52,267 nt of DNA from Pseudoxanthomonas sp. Root630 (GCF_001427585.1 NZ_LMGY01000001.1:565110-617376), one strand, 5' to 3'; counted from the first letter of the stretch, positions 8,111 through 18,052 are shown. A program made the numbers and translations. Notes: generated from the letters alone by a model not told the origin.

Positions 8111-8796
8111 TGTCCAAGCTCCTTCGACCAGTTGATGGCGTTGACGTAGATGCCGAGCGGATTGGCCCGGAGTTTTTCCGCATCGCGCGGGGTCTGGAGC
8201 GCGATCGTCAGGATGGCGGACCAGCGTTCGGTGCTGGCGAGTGCGCCGTCCTGATAGCGGCGCTCAATCCAGGCGACGCGGAAACTGTCGGGCGACGCCC
8301 GGATCACGCTGGAGACTTCGACGGCCACCTGCTGCTTGCCGACCTTGGTGAAGGGGTCGTTGGCGCGGGCGTAATCGTTCAGCGCCAGCGCGCCAGCCTG
8401 CGTGGTAAAGTCGTAGGCGCGCAGCCAGTTTTGGCGGACGATGATGGCGTCGGCGGGGATCGAGCGGACCTGCTCGATGAAGCGCGCGAGGTGGAAGGCG
8501 ATCTGCGGATCGGTCGGCCGGTAGTCAGCGATGGCGGGGGCAACCGCCTGCGCCTGTCCGAGCTTGTCGACCTGCACCACCCACGGCACGATCGAGCCGC
8601 TGGTCGATTGCCAGACCAGCGCGGCGGACAAGCCCGCCGAGAGCGCCAGCGAACCGAAGGCCATGAGCCGCCAGTTCTTCGCCTGCACGCGGGCGGAACC
8701 GATGCGGTCGTCCCAGACCTGGCTCGCGCGTTGATAGGGCGTCTCGGGCTGGGGTGATTTGCCGTAATGGGTGGCGGGTCGCTTGAAGATGGACAT
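8107..8796 (-). CDS. trbF: TrbF (VirB8-like) conjugation protein
   Basis: Inner-membrane assembly factor of the type IV secretion system, 229 aa. A cytoplasmic N-terminus (about 45 aa), one membrane helix (LMAFGSLALSAGLSAALVW) and a periplasmic VirB8 domain with FIEQVRSIPADAIIVRQNW and WSAILTIALQTPRDAEKLRANPLG, the latter holding the typical NPLG motif near the C-terminus. Three bases separate it from trbL, and it overlaps trbG by 4. Confidence 0.97.
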   Translation of the reverse strand: MSIFKRPATHYGKSPQPETPYQRASQVWDDRIGSARVQAKNWRLMAFGSLALSAGLSAALVWQSTSGSIVPWVVQVDKLGQAQAVAPAIADYRPTDPQIAFHLARFIEQVRSIPADAIIVRQNWLRAYDFTTQAGALALNDYARANDPFTKVGKQQVAVEVSSVIRASPDSFRVAWIERRYQDGALASTERWSAILTIALQTPRDAEKLRANPLGIYVNAINWSKELGQ

Positions 8797-8799
8797 GGA

Positions 8800-10164
8800 T
8801 CAGTCGCTTTCGGAGAGATTGACGGAAGAGCCGCCGCCATGGGCGTCGCCGGACTTGACGGCGTGGGCGGCGGCCTGGACGCCGTGGGAGAATTTCTGGG
8901 AGCGCTGCATCCGCTTCGCCCAGGCGGGCGGGCTGCCGGCGGCGGATGCGGACGGTGCGTCAGGGGCTGAGGCGGCGTCGGCCTCTCCGCCGATCGTGCC
9001 AGCAGTCGAAGAGCCGCCTGTCACCTCGAACGCGCCGCGCGCACCGGACTGGTAGCTCTGCTTGAGGCTGTCGGCGGCGCGACCAGCGGCCTTCTTCAGC
9101 GGCGAGACGGCGGCTTGCGCGCCAGTCGAAGCGACATTGCCGAGGCCGGATGCGACGACGGATGCGCCGGACTGACCGGCCGCGCCGAGGCTGTAGGCGG
9201 CGGAAGCGCCACCCGCGAGCGCAGCCCCGCCACGGGCGGCGGCAGCGGCGCCTCCCGCCAAGGCCGCTCCACCGGATGCGACGGCGCCGATGGCCGCACC
9301 GCCTGCCGCGACCATGCCGCCGGCGGCGAGGCCCGTGCCGATCGCCGCGCCGGCGCCAAGCTGCGGGCCGCCGGAAACGAGACCGTTGGCAATGCCGGGA
9401 CCGAAGATGCCGAGGCCGAGAAGGGAAAGAGCCGCGAGCACGATCGCCATCGCATCGTCGATGGTCGGCGTCGCACCGCTGAAGCCCTTGGTGAACTCGG
9501 AAAACAACGTCGAGCCGATGCCGATGATGACGGCGAGCACCAGCACCTTGATGCCGGACGAGATGACGTTGCCGAGCACGCGTTCGGCCATGAAGGCGGA
9601 TTTGCCGAACAGGCCGAAGGGGATCAGCACGAAGCCGGCGAGCGTCGTCAGCTTGAACTCGATCAGGGTGACGAAGAGCTGCACGGCCAATATGAAGAAG
9701 GCGAGCAGGATCAGCGCCCAGGCGAACAGCAGGCAGGCGATCTGGATGAAGTTCTCGAAGAACGACACCCAGCCCATCAGGTCGGAGATGGAATCGAGTA
9801 GCGGGCGACCCGCATCGAGGCCGGTCTGCGCCACCTTGCCGGGACGCATCAGGTCGGAGACCGAGAACCCTGTGCCGCTGGCCTTCAGGCCGAGGCCGGC
9901 AAAACTCTCGAAGACGATGCGGGCAAGGTTGTTCCAGTTGCCGATGATGTAGGCGAAGACGCCGACGAACAGCGTCTTCTTCACCAGCCGGGCGATGATG
10001 TCCTCGTCGGCGCCCCACGACCAGAACAGCGCCGCCAGCACCACGTCGATGACGATCAGCGTGGTGGCGATGAAGGCCACCTCGGGTTTGAGCAGGCCGA
10101 AGCCGCCGTCGATGTAGCGGGTGAAGACTTCGAGGAAATGGTCGATGACGCCGGTGCCCTGCAT
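8800..10164 (-). CDS. trbL: TrbL (VirB6-like) polytopic membrane protein
   Basis: Polytopic inner-membrane component of the DNA transfer channel, 454 aa. About six to seven hydrophobic helices lie in residues 25-300 (for example FIATTLIVIDVVLAALFW and ILLAFFILAVQLFVTLIEF). A long Ala/Gly/Ser-rich tail follows, which is common in TrbL and of low complexity. The frame is open upstream to 10278, but ATG 10164 begins MQGTGVIDHFLEVFTRYIDG, the standard TrbL start, one base after the trbK stop. Confidence 0.96.
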   Translation of the reverse strand: MQGTGVIDHFLEVFTRYIDGGFGLLKPEVAFIATTLIVIDVVLAALFWSWGADEDIIARLVKKTLFVGVFAYIIGNWNNLARIVFESFAGLGLKASGTGFSVSDLMRPGKVAQTGLDAGRPLLDSISDLMGWVSFFENFIQIACLLFAWALILLAFFILAVQLFVTLIEFKLTTLAGFVLIPFGLFGKSAFMAERVLGNVISSGIKVLVLAVIIGIGSTLFSEFTKGFSGATPTIDDAMAIVLAALSLLGLGIFGPGIANGLVSGGPQLGAGAAIGTGLAAGGMVAAGGAAIGAVASGGAALAGGAAAAARGGAALAGGASAAYSLGAAGQSGASVVASGLGNVASTGAQAAVSPLKKAAGRAADSLKQSYQSGARGAFEVTGGSSTAGTIGGEADAASAPDAPSASAAGSPPAWAKRMQRSQKFSHGVQAAAHAVKSGDAHGGGSSVNLSESD

Positions 10165-10165
10165 G

Positions 10166-10555
10166 TCAGCGCGCCTCCAGGTCGATGGGCGCATCGGCCG
10201 GCATGGACTCCTTGCGGATCGGATCAGCGGCTGGGTCCGGCGCGGATGGGAACAATGTCGTCGGCGCGCCCGGCGCATCGGGTGCCGATGTGCTGATCTC
10301 GCTGCCCTGTTTCAGGAAGCGGTCGCGGTTCTGTGCCCATGCCTTCAGACAGGCCGGATCACGGGTGGCGGCCTCGCCCATGTCGCGGCAGCGGCGCAAT
10401 ATCGGCCGCGACGGTGCGGTCTGCGCATCGAGGTCGGGCCGGAGGATACGCACCTCCGGTTCATCAGGCTTGCGCGTCATCTCGATCGCGGTGGCAGTGA
10501 TGGCGACGCCGACGAAGACGACGGCGCCGATCCGGGCGAGCATCTTGCCGTCCAT
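10166..10555 (-). CDS. trbK: Entry-exclusion protein TrbK-alt
   Basis: Small membrane-anchored protein, 129 aa from the ATG at 10555 (MDGKMLARIGAVVFVGVAIT). One N-terminal membrane helix is followed by a periplasmic part with a pair of cysteines (RRCRDMGEAATRDPACLKAW) and a Pro-rich tail. This matches the putative entry exclusion protein TrbK-alt found between trbJ and trbL in alphaproteobacterial trb operons. It would limit redundant mating into cells already carrying the element. An alternative start at 10600 would overlap trbJ by 32 bases and adds no recognisable sequence. Confidence 0.85.
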   Translation of the reverse strand: MDGKMLARIGAVVFVGVAITATAIEMTRKPDEPEVRILRPDLDAQTAPSRPILRRCRDMGEAATRDPACLKAWAQNRDRFLKQGSEISTSAPDAPGAPTTLFPSAPDPAADPIRKESMPADAPIDLEAR

Positions 10556-10568
10556 GGCGTCGCTCCCC

Positions 10569-11342
10569 TCAATTGCCGCTGTTCGGGAACATCCGGGCAT
10601 TGCCCGGCTGATAGCCCGCGCCCGGTGTCAGGAAGCGGCGGCGCTGCTCGCGGCCCTGTTCCGCGGCAGCGGCACGTTCGGCATCGGTCAGCGCCTGCGC
10701 CCGACCGTTGGCGGCGACGACGGCGGTGAGATCGGCGAGCTGCTGGGCCTGAAGGGCGAGAAGCTGGTTGCCGGCCTGGGCCGCCTGCAACGCGCCGGTG
10801 GCGCCCTGGCTGGCCCCGACCAGCCGTGACATCTCCGTGCGGTTGGTGTCGATATTGCCGACGACGGTGGCCTGCACCTTCATCGCGTCCTGAAGACCGC
10901 CGACCGTGTTCTGCCAGCGCGAGCGGGCGTCGGCGACAAGCTGCTTGTCCGACGCCGACATCGAGACATTGGCGTATTTCTGGGAAAAGACCTGATCGAT
11001 CTGCTTCACGTCATAGGCGATGTTCTGCGCCTGTTGCAGAAGCTGTTGGGTCTTCTGCACCGACTGCTGAATCTGCTGAAGCGACGAGATCGGCAGGCTC
11101 GCCAGATTCTTCGCCTGGTTGATGAGCATCTGCGCTTCGTTCTGAAGCGAGGTGATCTGGTTGGTGATCTGCTGGAGCGCGCGGGCCGCCTGTATGACGT
11201 TTTGCGCATAGTTCGATGGGTCGAACACGACGATGGCGTGGGCCGGTGTCGCCACCAGTGTCGTCAACACTGGCGCGGCGATGATGGGAGTGGTCAAGAG
11301 CGCGGCAGCGAGCCGCGCCGCGCGGGTGCGGCGGAAAGTCAT
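10569..11342 (-). CDS. trbJ: TrbJ (VirB5-like) conjugation protein
   Basis: Periplasmic minor pilus/channel protein, 257 aa. A cleavable signal peptide (AALLTTPIIAAPVLTTLVATPAHA) is followed by a Gln-rich helical coiled-coil region (ITNQITSLQNEAQMLINQAK, QQIQQSVQKTQQLLQQAQN), the hallmark of TrbJ. ATG 11342 overlaps the trbE stop as ATGA; the frame is open further upstream, but only as the antisense-frame shadow of trbE. Confidence 0.95.
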   Translation of the reverse strand: MTFRRTRAARLAAALLTTPIIAAPVLTTLVATPAHAIVVFDPSNYAQNVIQAARALQQITNQITSLQNEAQMLINQAKNLASLPISSLQQIQQSVQKTQQLLQQAQNIAYDVKQIDQVFSQKYANVSMSASDKQLVADARSRWQNTVGGLQDAMKVQATVVGNIDTNRTEMSRLVGASQGATGALQAAQAGNQLLALQAQQLADLTAVVAANGRAQALTDAERAAAAEQGREQRRRFLTPGAGYQPGNARMFPNSGN

Positions 11343-13777
11343 GGCAGTGTCTCCAGATTGGTGAGGTTGGGGATGAGATCGGCAGCCCATTCGACGCCAC
11401 GATGGCGCAACCAGGCGGCGAGGAAGCCTTCCGAGCCGTGTTCGGCCATGACGGCTGCGATGGCAGCCTGATCGGTCTTGGAGGATGCGGCGCAGAGCGC
11501 CAGCGCCACCTCCGACAGGCCCAGCTCGAACAGCCGGTTGCCGCGCCGCGACTGGCAGTAATAGTCGCGCTTCGGCATGGCCCGCGCGAGGATCTCGATC
11601 TGCCGGTCGTTGAGACCGAAACGGCGGTAGATGGCGGTGATCTGCGGCTCGATCGCCCGTTCGTTGGGAAGCAGAAGCCGGGTCTGGCAGCTCTCGATGA
11701 TGGCAGGCGCGATCGCGCTGCCGTCGATGTCGGATAGCGACTGCGTGGCGAAGATCACGCTGGCGTTCTTCTTGCGCAGCGTCTTCAGCCATTCGCGGAG
11801 CTGGCCGGCGAAGCCCTCGTCGTCCAGCGCGAGCCAGCCTTCATCGACGATGATGAGGGTCGGCGACCCGTCGAGCCGATCTTCGATGCGGTGGAACAGA
11901 TAGGGGAGCACGGCGGGTGCGGCGTCCGTGCCGATCAGCCCTTCTGTCTCGAACGCCTGAACGGTCGCGGTGCCGAGATGTTCGGCCTCCGCATCGAGCA
12001 AGCGGCCCCAGGCACCCCCGACACAGTAGGGACGCAGCGCCTGCTTGAGGTCGTTCGACTGGAGCAGGACGCAGAGGCCGGTGATGGTGCGTTCCTCGAC
12101 CGGCGCGGAGGCGAGCGAAGTCAGCGCCGTCCAGAGATGCTCTTTCACCTCCGGGGTGATGGCGACGCTCTCGCGGATCAGGATGGCGACGATCCAGTCG
12201 GCCGCCCAGGCGCGTTCGGCGGTCTGTTCGATGCGGGCAAGCGGTTGCAGCGAGACGGAGGTTTCCGATCCGTCCGTCAGCCCGCCGCCGAGATCGTGCC
12301 AGTCGCCGCGCATGGCGAGGGCTGCGGCCCGAATGCTGCCCCCGAAATCGAAGGCAAAGACCTGCGCGTTTCGGTAACGACGGAACTGAAGCGCCATCAG
12401 CGCCAGCAGCACCGACTTGCCCGCGCCGGTCGGGCCGACAACGAGCGTATGCCCGACATCTCCGACGTGAAGGGAAAACCGGAACGGGGTCGAGCCTTCG
12501 GTCTTGCCGAACAGCAGGGGCGGTGCACTGAAGTGCTCATCCCGTTCCGGCCCCGCCCACACCGCTGAAAGCGGGATCATGTGGGCGAGATTGAGCGTGG
12601 AAATCGGCGGCTGCCGGACATTGGCGTAGACGTGGCCGGGCAACGATCCGAGCCAGGCATCCACGGCGTTGATGGTCTCTGCCATCGCCGTGAAGTCGCG
12701 GCCCTGAATGACCTTCTCTACGAGGCGTAGTTTCTCGTCGGCGATGCGGGGATCATTGTCCCAGACCGTTACCGTCGCCGTGACATAGGCGATGCCGGCA
12801 TAGTCGGCACCGAGTTCCTGAAGCGCGAGATCGGCATCCGCCGCCTTGTTCGACGCATCCGTGTCCACCAGCACGGATTGCTCGTTGGTCATCACCTCCT
12901 TGAGGATCGCGGCGATGGACTTGCGCTTGGCGAACCATTGCCGCCTGATCTTGGTCAGCAGCTTCGTGGCGTCGGTCTTGTCGAGCAGGATGGCGCGAGT
13001 GGACCAGCGATAGGGGAAAGCCAGCCGGTTCAGTTCGTCGAGCAGGCCCGGTGTCGTCGCGGTCGGAAATCCGGTGATGGTCAGCACGCGCAGATGCTGA
13101 TCGCCCAGGCGCGGCTCCAGCCCGCCGGTCAGCGGCTGATTGGCGAGCAGCGCGTCGAGATAGATCGGGGTTTCGGGGACGCGTACACGGTGCCGGTGCG
13201 TGGACACGCAGCCATGCAGATAGGTCAGCGTCTCGCTGTCATCAAGCCAGCGGCATTCCGGCATGAAGGCTTCGATCAGGCGCAGGAGCCGGTCGGTGCG
13301 GTCGGCGAAACCCGACATCACCTCGTTGGGATCGATGCCGGTCTTCTCGCGGCCCTCATAGAGCCAGGTTTCTGCGCGCGCGGCGTCCTCGGCGGGCGGC
13401 AGATAGGTGAAGGTCAGGAAATAGCTGGACTCGAAATGCGCGCCCGCTTCCTCGAAATCCGCCTTGCGCTCGGCATCGATCAAAGCGGAGGCGGAATCCT
13501 GGAACAAGCTGTTCGGATAGGTCGCGGCGGCATGGCGCTGCGCTTCGACGAAGATCGCCCAGCCAGAACCGAGACGGCGGAAGGCGTTGTTCAAGCGCCC
13601 GGCGACGGCGACCAGTTCGGCCGGCACGGCGCTGTCGAGGTCCGGCCCACGGAAGCGAGCTGTCCGCTGAAAACTGCCGTCCTTGTTCAAGACGATGCCG
13701 GCGCCGACCAGCGCCACCCAGGGGAGGAAGTCGGCGAGCCGTGCGTTTTTGTTACGGTATTCGGCAAGGTTCATCAT
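11339..13777 (-). CDS. trbE: TrbE (VirB4-like) conjugation ATPase
   Basis: Main energising ATPase of the type IV secretion system, 812 aa. The N-terminal CagE/TrbE domain begins MMNLAEYRNKNARLADFLPW. The C-terminal ATPase domain has Walker A GPTGAGKS (about residue 460), Walker B TLIIVDEGWLAL, and the motif FATQSLSDIDGS. Two adjacent ATGs (13777, 13774) serve as possible starts; a start further upstream would run through trbD. It lies 14 bases after trbD and overlaps trbJ by 4. Confidence 0.97.
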   Translation of the reverse strand: MMNLAEYRNKNARLADFLPWVALVGAGIVLNKDGSFQRTARFRGPDLDSAVPAELVAVAGRLNNAFRRLGSGWAIFVEAQRHAAATYPNSLFQDSASALIDAERKADFEEAGAHFESSYFLTFTYLPPAEDAARAETWLYEGREKTGIDPNEVMSGFADRTDRLLRLIEAFMPECRWLDDSETLTYLHGCVSTHRHRVRVPETPIYLDALLANQPLTGGLEPRLGDQHLRVLTITGFPTATTPGLLDELNRLAFPYRWSTRAILLDKTDATKLLTKIRRQWFAKRKSIAAILKEVMTNEQSVLVDTDASNKAADADLALQELGADYAGIAYVTATVTVWDNDPRIADEKLRLVEKVIQGRDFTAMAETINAVDAWLGSLPGHVYANVRQPPISTLNLAHMIPLSAVWAGPERDEHFSAPPLLFGKTEGSTPFRFSLHVGDVGHTLVVGPTGAGKSVLLALMALQFRRYRNAQVFAFDFGGSIRAAALAMRGDWHDLGGGLTDGSETSVSLQPLARIEQTAERAWAADWIVAILIRESVAITPEVKEHLWTALTSLASAPVEERTITGLCVLLQSNDLKQALRPYCVGGAWGRLLDAEAEHLGTATVQAFETEGLIGTDAAPAVLPYLFHRIEDRLDGSPTLIIVDEGWLALDDEGFAGQLREWLKTLRKKNASVIFATQSLSDIDGSAIAPAIIESCQTRLLLPNERAIEPQITAIYRRFGLNDRQIEILARAMPKRDYYCQSRRGNRLFELGLSEVALALCAASSKTDQAAIAAVMAEHGSEGFLAAWLRHRGVEWAADLIPNLTNLETLP

Positions 13778-13791
13778 CGCGCGGCTCCCTG

Positions 13792-14073
13792 TCAGACCGT
13801 GAGGTGCGCGGGGATGCGCAGATGGCGGCGGCCGACCTCGACGAAGAGCGGATCGCGCTTCGCCGCCCAAACCGCCGCGAAATGGCCGATCACCCAGATG
13901 GCGAGGCCGACCAGCCACAGGCGCAGGCCGAGGCCGACCGCGCCTGCCAGCGTTCCATTCATGATGGCGATGGCGCGCGGCGCGCCGCCGAGCAGGATCG
14001 GCTCGGTCAGTGCCCGGTGGACCTGCACTGTGAAGCCCGGAACCTCGCTCCCCTGATCGACGACGCCCGCCAT
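13792..14073 (-). CDS. trbD: TrbD (VirB3-like) conjugation protein
   Basis: Small inner-membrane protein, 93 aa, with the conserved opening VPGFTVQVHRALTEPILLGGAPR and two hydrophobic helices (IMNGTLAGAVGLGLRLWLVG, LAIWVIGHFAAVWAAKRDPLF). VirB3-type proteins help localise VirB4/TrbE ATPase and the pilus. It shares one base with the trbC stop. Confidence 0.95.
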   Translation of the reverse strand: MAGVVDQGSEVPGFTVQVHRALTEPILLGGAPRAIAIMNGTLAGAVGLGLRLWLVGLAIWVIGHFAAVWAAKRDPLFVEVGRRHLRIPAHLTV

Positions 14074-14405
14074 CAGACCAGCGCCCCGCCGCCGAAGGAG
14101 AAGAACGACAGGAAGAACGAGCTTGCCGCGAAGGCGATCGACAGGCCGAACACGATCTGGATCAGACGGCGGAACCCGCCCGACGTATCGCCGAAGGCCA
14201 GCGCCAGACCCGTCGAGATGATGACGATCACGGCAATGATCTTAGCGACCGGGCCTTCGATCGACTGGAGGATTTGCTGGAGCGGCTGTTCCCACGGCAT
14301 CGACGAGCCGGAGGCGTGGGCGGGCACGGCCGTCAGGATGCTGACGACGGCGACCGAGGCCGACAGGGTGAGATGGTGGCGCATCACGCGCAGGCGCTGG
14401 ATCAT
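14073..14405 (-). CDS. trbC: TrbC (VirB2-like) pilin
   Basis: Prepilin of the conjugative pilus, 110 aa. It has a long basic signal sequence ending in VPAHA, followed by SGSSMPWEQPLQQILQSIEG and two membrane helices (VAKIIAVIVIISTGLALAFG and IVFGLSIAFAASSFFLSFFSF), the VirB2/TrbC layout. In related systems the pilin is processed and may be cyclised by TraF, which is encoded at 25818-26363. It overlaps trbB by 4 bases. Confidence 0.96.
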   Translation of the reverse strand: MIQRLRVMRHHLTLSASVAVVSILTAVPAHASGSSMPWEQPLQQILQSIEGPVAKIIAVIVIISTGLALAFGDTSGGFRRLIQIVFGLSIAFAASSFFLSFFSFGGGALV

Positions 14406-15442
14406 GGACGATCTCCTTCGGGGTTGAGGTTGGGGGCTTGGGAGGTGGAAATCGGGTCGCCGTCGTCCCCGGAAACCGGAGTGCTGACGGCGGGCACGAC
14501 GCGGTAGTCGCCGTCAGGGCCAAGACCCTCAACGCGGGCGAGTTCGGACAGGCGGCGGGCCGAGCCACGGCCGGAAAGGACAGCGACGAGATCGATCGTC
14601 TCGGCGATCAGCGCGCGCGGGACGGTGACGACGGCTTCCTGAATGAGCTGTTCCATGCGGCGCAGCGCACCGATGGCGCTGCCGGCGTGGATCGTGCCGA
14701 CCCCGCCCGGATGACCGGTGCCCCATGCCTTCAGGAGATCGAGCGCTTCCGCGCCGCGCACTTCGCCGATCGGGATACGATCGGGACGCAGTCGCAGCGA
14801 TGAGCGCACCAAATCGGAGAGCGACGCCACGCCATCCTTGGTCCGCATGGCGACGAGGTTGGGCGCTGCGCATTGCAGTTCGCGCGTGTCCTCGATGATG
14901 ACGACGCGGTCGGCGGTTTTCGCCACCTCGGCGAGTAGCGCATTGGTCAGCGTGGTCTTGCCGGTCGAGGTGCCGCCGGCGACGAGAATGTTGGCGCGCG
15001 ATGCTACGCCCTCACGCAGCGCCTCGGCCTGGGCCGCCGACATGATCCCGGCCGCGACGTAATCGTCGAGGGTGAACACCGCGACGGCGGGCTTGCGAAT
15101 GGCAAAAGCCGGGGCCGCGACAACCGGCGGCAACAGCCCCTCGAACCGCTCTCCCGTCTCCGGCAGTTCGGCCGAGACGCGCGGGTTACCCGCATGAACC
15201 TCGGCGCCGACATGGTGGGCGACCAGGCGCACGATGCGTTCGCCATCGGCAGGCGACAGGCGTTCGCCCGTATCGGACAGCCCTTCGGAAAGTCTGTCGA
15301 TCCAGATGCGGCCATCCGGGTTCAGCATAACCTCGACGACGGCAACGTCTTCCAGAAACCGGGCGATGGCCGGACCGAGCGCCGTGCGCAGCATCCGCGC
15401 GCCGCGTGCCAGACCTTCCGAATTGTGATGCGAAACCGCCAT
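14402..15442 (-). CDS. trbB: TrbB (VirB11-like) secretion ATPase
   Basis: Hexameric traffic ATPase that drives pilus assembly and substrate transfer, 346 aa. Walker A is [16 protein letters not shown]; the His box and VirB11 motifs [20 protein letters not shown] and [11 protein letters not shown] are intact. The N-terminal domain has [17 protein letters not shown] preferred ATG 15442, which has GGGGA five bases upstream, over a GTG at 15472. The 166 bases before it carry no gene; an internal promoter is possible there. Confidence 0.96.
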   Translation of the reverse strand: MAVSHHNSEGLARGARMLRTALGPAIARFLEDVAVVEVMLNPDGRIWIDRLSEGLSDTGERLSPADGERIVRLVAHHVGAEVHAGNPRVSAELPETGERFEGLLPPVVAAPAFAIRKPAVAVFTLDDYVAAGIMSAAQAEALREGVASRANILVAGGTSTGKTTLTNALLAEVAKTADRVVIIEDTRELQCAAPNLVAMRTKDGVASLSDLVRSSLRLRPDRIPIGEVRGAEALDLLKAWGTGHPGGVGTIHAGSAIGALRRMEQLIQEAVVTVPRALIAETIDLVAVLSGRGSARRLSELARVEGLGPDGDYRVVPAVSTPVSGDDGDPISTSQAPNLNPEGDRP

Positions 15443-15608
15443 TCGATCCCCGATCTCGCCGGGGAGAAACACACGGTCCCCGGACGGGGATGATTAAAAG
15501 AGCCGGAAATCAGGTCGGTTCAACAACTATCGAATGTCGTGCGGGGATCGGCGAGAAAAGGCGGCAATCGGCGGGATTGAATATTTGCCGACTACCGCCA
15601 TCAGCCCT

Positions 15609-16058
15609 TCATGATTGTGAATCACCACTGCCATTTCGCCGTGCATCAATGTCACGCGACAGGTCTTTGAGGAACCGATCGCCGGTCGCGAGTTTCCGGC
15701 CGAGCGTGTTGAGGAATTTCGTGAACCGTTCCCCGCCCTTCGCCTTGGCCGATGCGTGGGCACTCTCGGGAAGCGGTGGTGTGATGGTCATCCAGTATTC
15801 GACGAACAGCGAGAGCGTCTCACCGAGGATGGCGAGGTCTTCGTCCAGCCCGTCGATCTGGCGACCGATCCGGTCCATGCGACGGGCGAACACCGCCTCC
15901 AGCCGTTCGGAGGCGTCGGCGGACAGGAAGGATGCGACGGCGGCTTCGATGACAGCGGACTTGGAGATGTTGCGGCGGAGCGCCAGCGCCTCGACCTTCT
16001 TCAGAAGATCGGGATCGAAATAGACGTTCATGCGGGTCTTGGTCTGCATGACCGCCAT
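15609..16058 (-). CDS. CopG-type ribbon-helix-helix regulator
   Basis: Putative DNA-binding protein, about 149 aa. Residues 5-45 form a ribbon-helix-helix (MNVYFDPDLLKKVEALALRR, then NISKSAVIEAAVASFL). A helical region follows with RRMDRIGRQIDGLDEDLAIL and a conserved-looking aromatic segment. CopG-family genes commonly sit between traG and trbB in Tn4371-like elements and may regulate the operon or assist the coupling protein. It starts directly after the traG stop (16061). A GTG at 16064 would overlap traG; the ATGs at 16058 and 16049 are more likely. Confidence 0.88.
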   Translation of the reverse strand: MAVMQTKTRMNVYFDPDLLKKVEALALRRNISKSAVIEAAVASFLSADASERLEAVFARRMDRIGRQIDGLDEDLAILGETLSLFVEYWMTITPPLPESAHASAKAKGGERFTKFLNTLGRKLATGDRFLKDLSRDIDARRNGSGDSQS

Positions 16059-16060
16059 CC

Positions 16061-18052
16061 TCACAGGTCGATGCCGTCAGCCGGGTCCATCGTCGCCTGC
16101 CGGGCGACCGACGTGACCTGAAGGCGGAGGCGGCGGGCTTTCGCGGCGTCGATGTCGGGATCGTCGTCGAGCACGTCGAACTCGTTGAAGGTCGAAGGCT
16201 CGGGCGGCGCGATTTCCTCGTGCTCGGGCAATTCCGGCTCACGGCGGATACCCGCATTGGCTGGATCGACGACGCCGCCGCTCCCGTCACCCGGTGCGGC
16301 GCCTGCCGACGTGGACGGGATCGCCAGCGCCGACCAGTCATCAGCGGGCTGCTTCGCCGGACCTTTTGCCTCAGCCAGCTTCGGCGGAGGCAGGATGCGC
16401 TCCATGAACCGGGCGTCCTCGTAATAGCGCGCCTTCTTCGCCCGCACCGGCGGCACGCCCGCGACCAGCAACAGTTCATCGGCGGGCAGAAGCTGCATGA
16501 CCTCGCCGGGGGTCAGCAGCGGCCGGGCCGTCTCCTGCCGCGACACCATGAGATGCCCAAGCCAGGGCGACAGCCGGTGGCCGGCATAGTTGGTGGAATC
16601 GCGCATTTCCGTCGCGGTGCCCAGCGCATCCGAGACGCGCTTAGCGGTGCGCTCGTCATTGGTGGCGAAGGCGACTCGCACATGGCAATTGTCGAGCACA
16701 CTGTTGTTCGCGCCATACGCCTTCTCGATCTGGTTGAGGCTCTGCGCGATCAGGAAGGATTTAATGCCATAGCCCGCCATGAAAGCGAGCGCGCTTTCGA
16801 AGAAGTCGAGGCGGCCGAGTGCGGGAAACTCGTCGAGCATCAACAAGAGACGATGGCGGTTGGACGATGTCTTCAGGTCTTCGGTCAGCCGCCGCCCGAC
16901 CTGATTGAGCAGCAGGCGGATCAGCGGCTTGGTGCGGTTGATGTCGGAGGGTGGCACAACGAGATAGAGGCTGACGGGCTTTTCGCCCGCGACCAGATCG
17001 GCGATGCGCCAGTCGCACCGCGCCGTCACCTTCGCCACCACGGGATCGCGATAGAGACCGAGGAACGACATGGCGGTCGAAAGCACGCCCGACCGTTCGT
17101 TGTCGCTCTTGTTCAGAAGTTCGCGCGCCGATGACGCGATCACCGGATGAACGCCGGCTTCGCCCAGATGCGGTGTGTTCATCATCGCGCGCAACGTCGC
17201 CTCGACGGGGCGCTTGGGGTCGGAGAGAAAATTGGCGACGCCAGCGAGAGTCTTCTCCTTCTCGGCGTAGAGAACGTGGAGGATCGCACCGACCAGCAAC
17301 GAATGGCTGGTCTTTTCCCAATGGTTGCGCTTGTCGAGCGCGCCTTCGGGATCGACGAGGATGTCGGCGATGTTCTGCACATCGCGGACTTCCTTGTCGC
17401 CGCGCCGCACCTCCAGCAGCGGATTATAGGCCGACGAAGCCGGATCGGTCGGATCGAACAGCAGCACGCGGCCATGCTTCGACCGGAAGCCGGCGGTCAG
17501 CCCCCAATTCTCGCCCTTGATGTCGTGGACGATGACCGAACCGGGCCAGGTCAACAGCGTCGGCACCACAAGGCCGACGCCCTTGCCCGATCGGGTCGGG
17601 GCGAAGCACAGCACATGCTCGGGGCCGTCATGGCGCAGATAGTCGTGGTCGAGGCGGCCGAGCAGGACGCCATCGGGGTCGAGCAGCCCGGCCGCCTTGA
17701 TCTCTTCCGGTTCCGCCCATCGCGCCGATCCGTATGTTGCGACGGTCTTCGCCTGCCGGGCGCGGATAACGGACATGCCGATCGCAACGGCGATGGCGAT
17801 GAAACCGCCCGATGCCGCGACGAACGCACCCTCGACAAAGATCGAAGGCGCATAGGCATCGTAGCAATACCACCACCAGAAGAAGATTGGAGGATAATAG
17901 ACCGGCCAACCCGCCGCCTCGAACCAGGGCGGCCCAAGCTGCGCCTGAAACCCCAACCTATAAGCAACCCATTGCGTCGCCGCCCAGGTCGTTAGCAGGA
18001 CAATGGTGAACACGAGGGCGATCTGCCCCCAGAGAATCTGGCCTCCGCGCAT
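16061..18052 (-). CDS. traG: TraG/VirD4 type IV coupling protein
   Basis: Coupling ATPase that brings the relaxase-DNA complex to the mating channel, 663 aa. N-terminal membrane helices (IALVFTIVLLTTWAATQWVA and GGFIAIAVAIGMSVI) surround an unusually Tyr/Trp-rich loop. Walker A is CFAPTRSGKGVGLVVPTLL, and Walker B is RLLLMLDEFPALGRLDFFE. FLIAQSLNQIEKAYG and the TraG C-terminal acidic tail complete the family pattern. ATG 18052 has CGGAG six bases upstream; a TTG at 18070 is the alternative. This is the first gene of the long transfer operon. Confidence 0.97.
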   Translation of the reverse strand: MRGGQILWGQIALVFTIVLLTTWAATQWVAYRLGFQAQLGPPWFEAAGWPVYYPPIFFWWWYCYDAYAPSIFVEGAFVAASGGFIAIAVAIGMSVIRARQAKTVATYGSARWAEPEEIKAAGLLDPDGVLLGRLDHDYLRHDGPEHVLCFAPTRSGKGVGLVVPTLLTWPGSVIVHDIKGENWGLTAGFRSKHGRVLLFDPTDPASSAYNPLLEVRRGDKEVRDVQNIADILVDPEGALDKRNHWEKTSHSLLVGAILHVLYAEKEKTLAGVANFLSDPKRPVEATLRAMMNTPHLGEAGVHPVIASSARELLNKSDNERSGVLSTAMSFLGLYRDPVVAKVTARCDWRIADLVAGEKPVSLYLVVPPSDINRTKPLIRLLLNQVGRRLTEDLKTSSNRHRLLLMLDEFPALGRLDFFESALAFMAGYGIKSFLIAQSLNQIEKAYGANNSVLDNCHVRVAFATNDERTAKRVSDALGTATEMRDSTNYAGHRLSPWLGHLMVSRQETARPLLTPGEVMQLLPADELLLVAGVPPVRAKKARYYEDARFMERILPPPKLAEAKGPAKQPADDWSALAIPSTSAGAAPGDGSGGVVDPANAGIRREPELPEHEEIAPPEPSTFNEFDVLDDDPDIDAAKARRLRLQVTSVARQATMDPADGIDL

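Noticed and set aside
12878..14056. Plus-strand open frame of 392 codons
   Set aside because: Antisense to trbE and trbD, whose domains are unmistakable.
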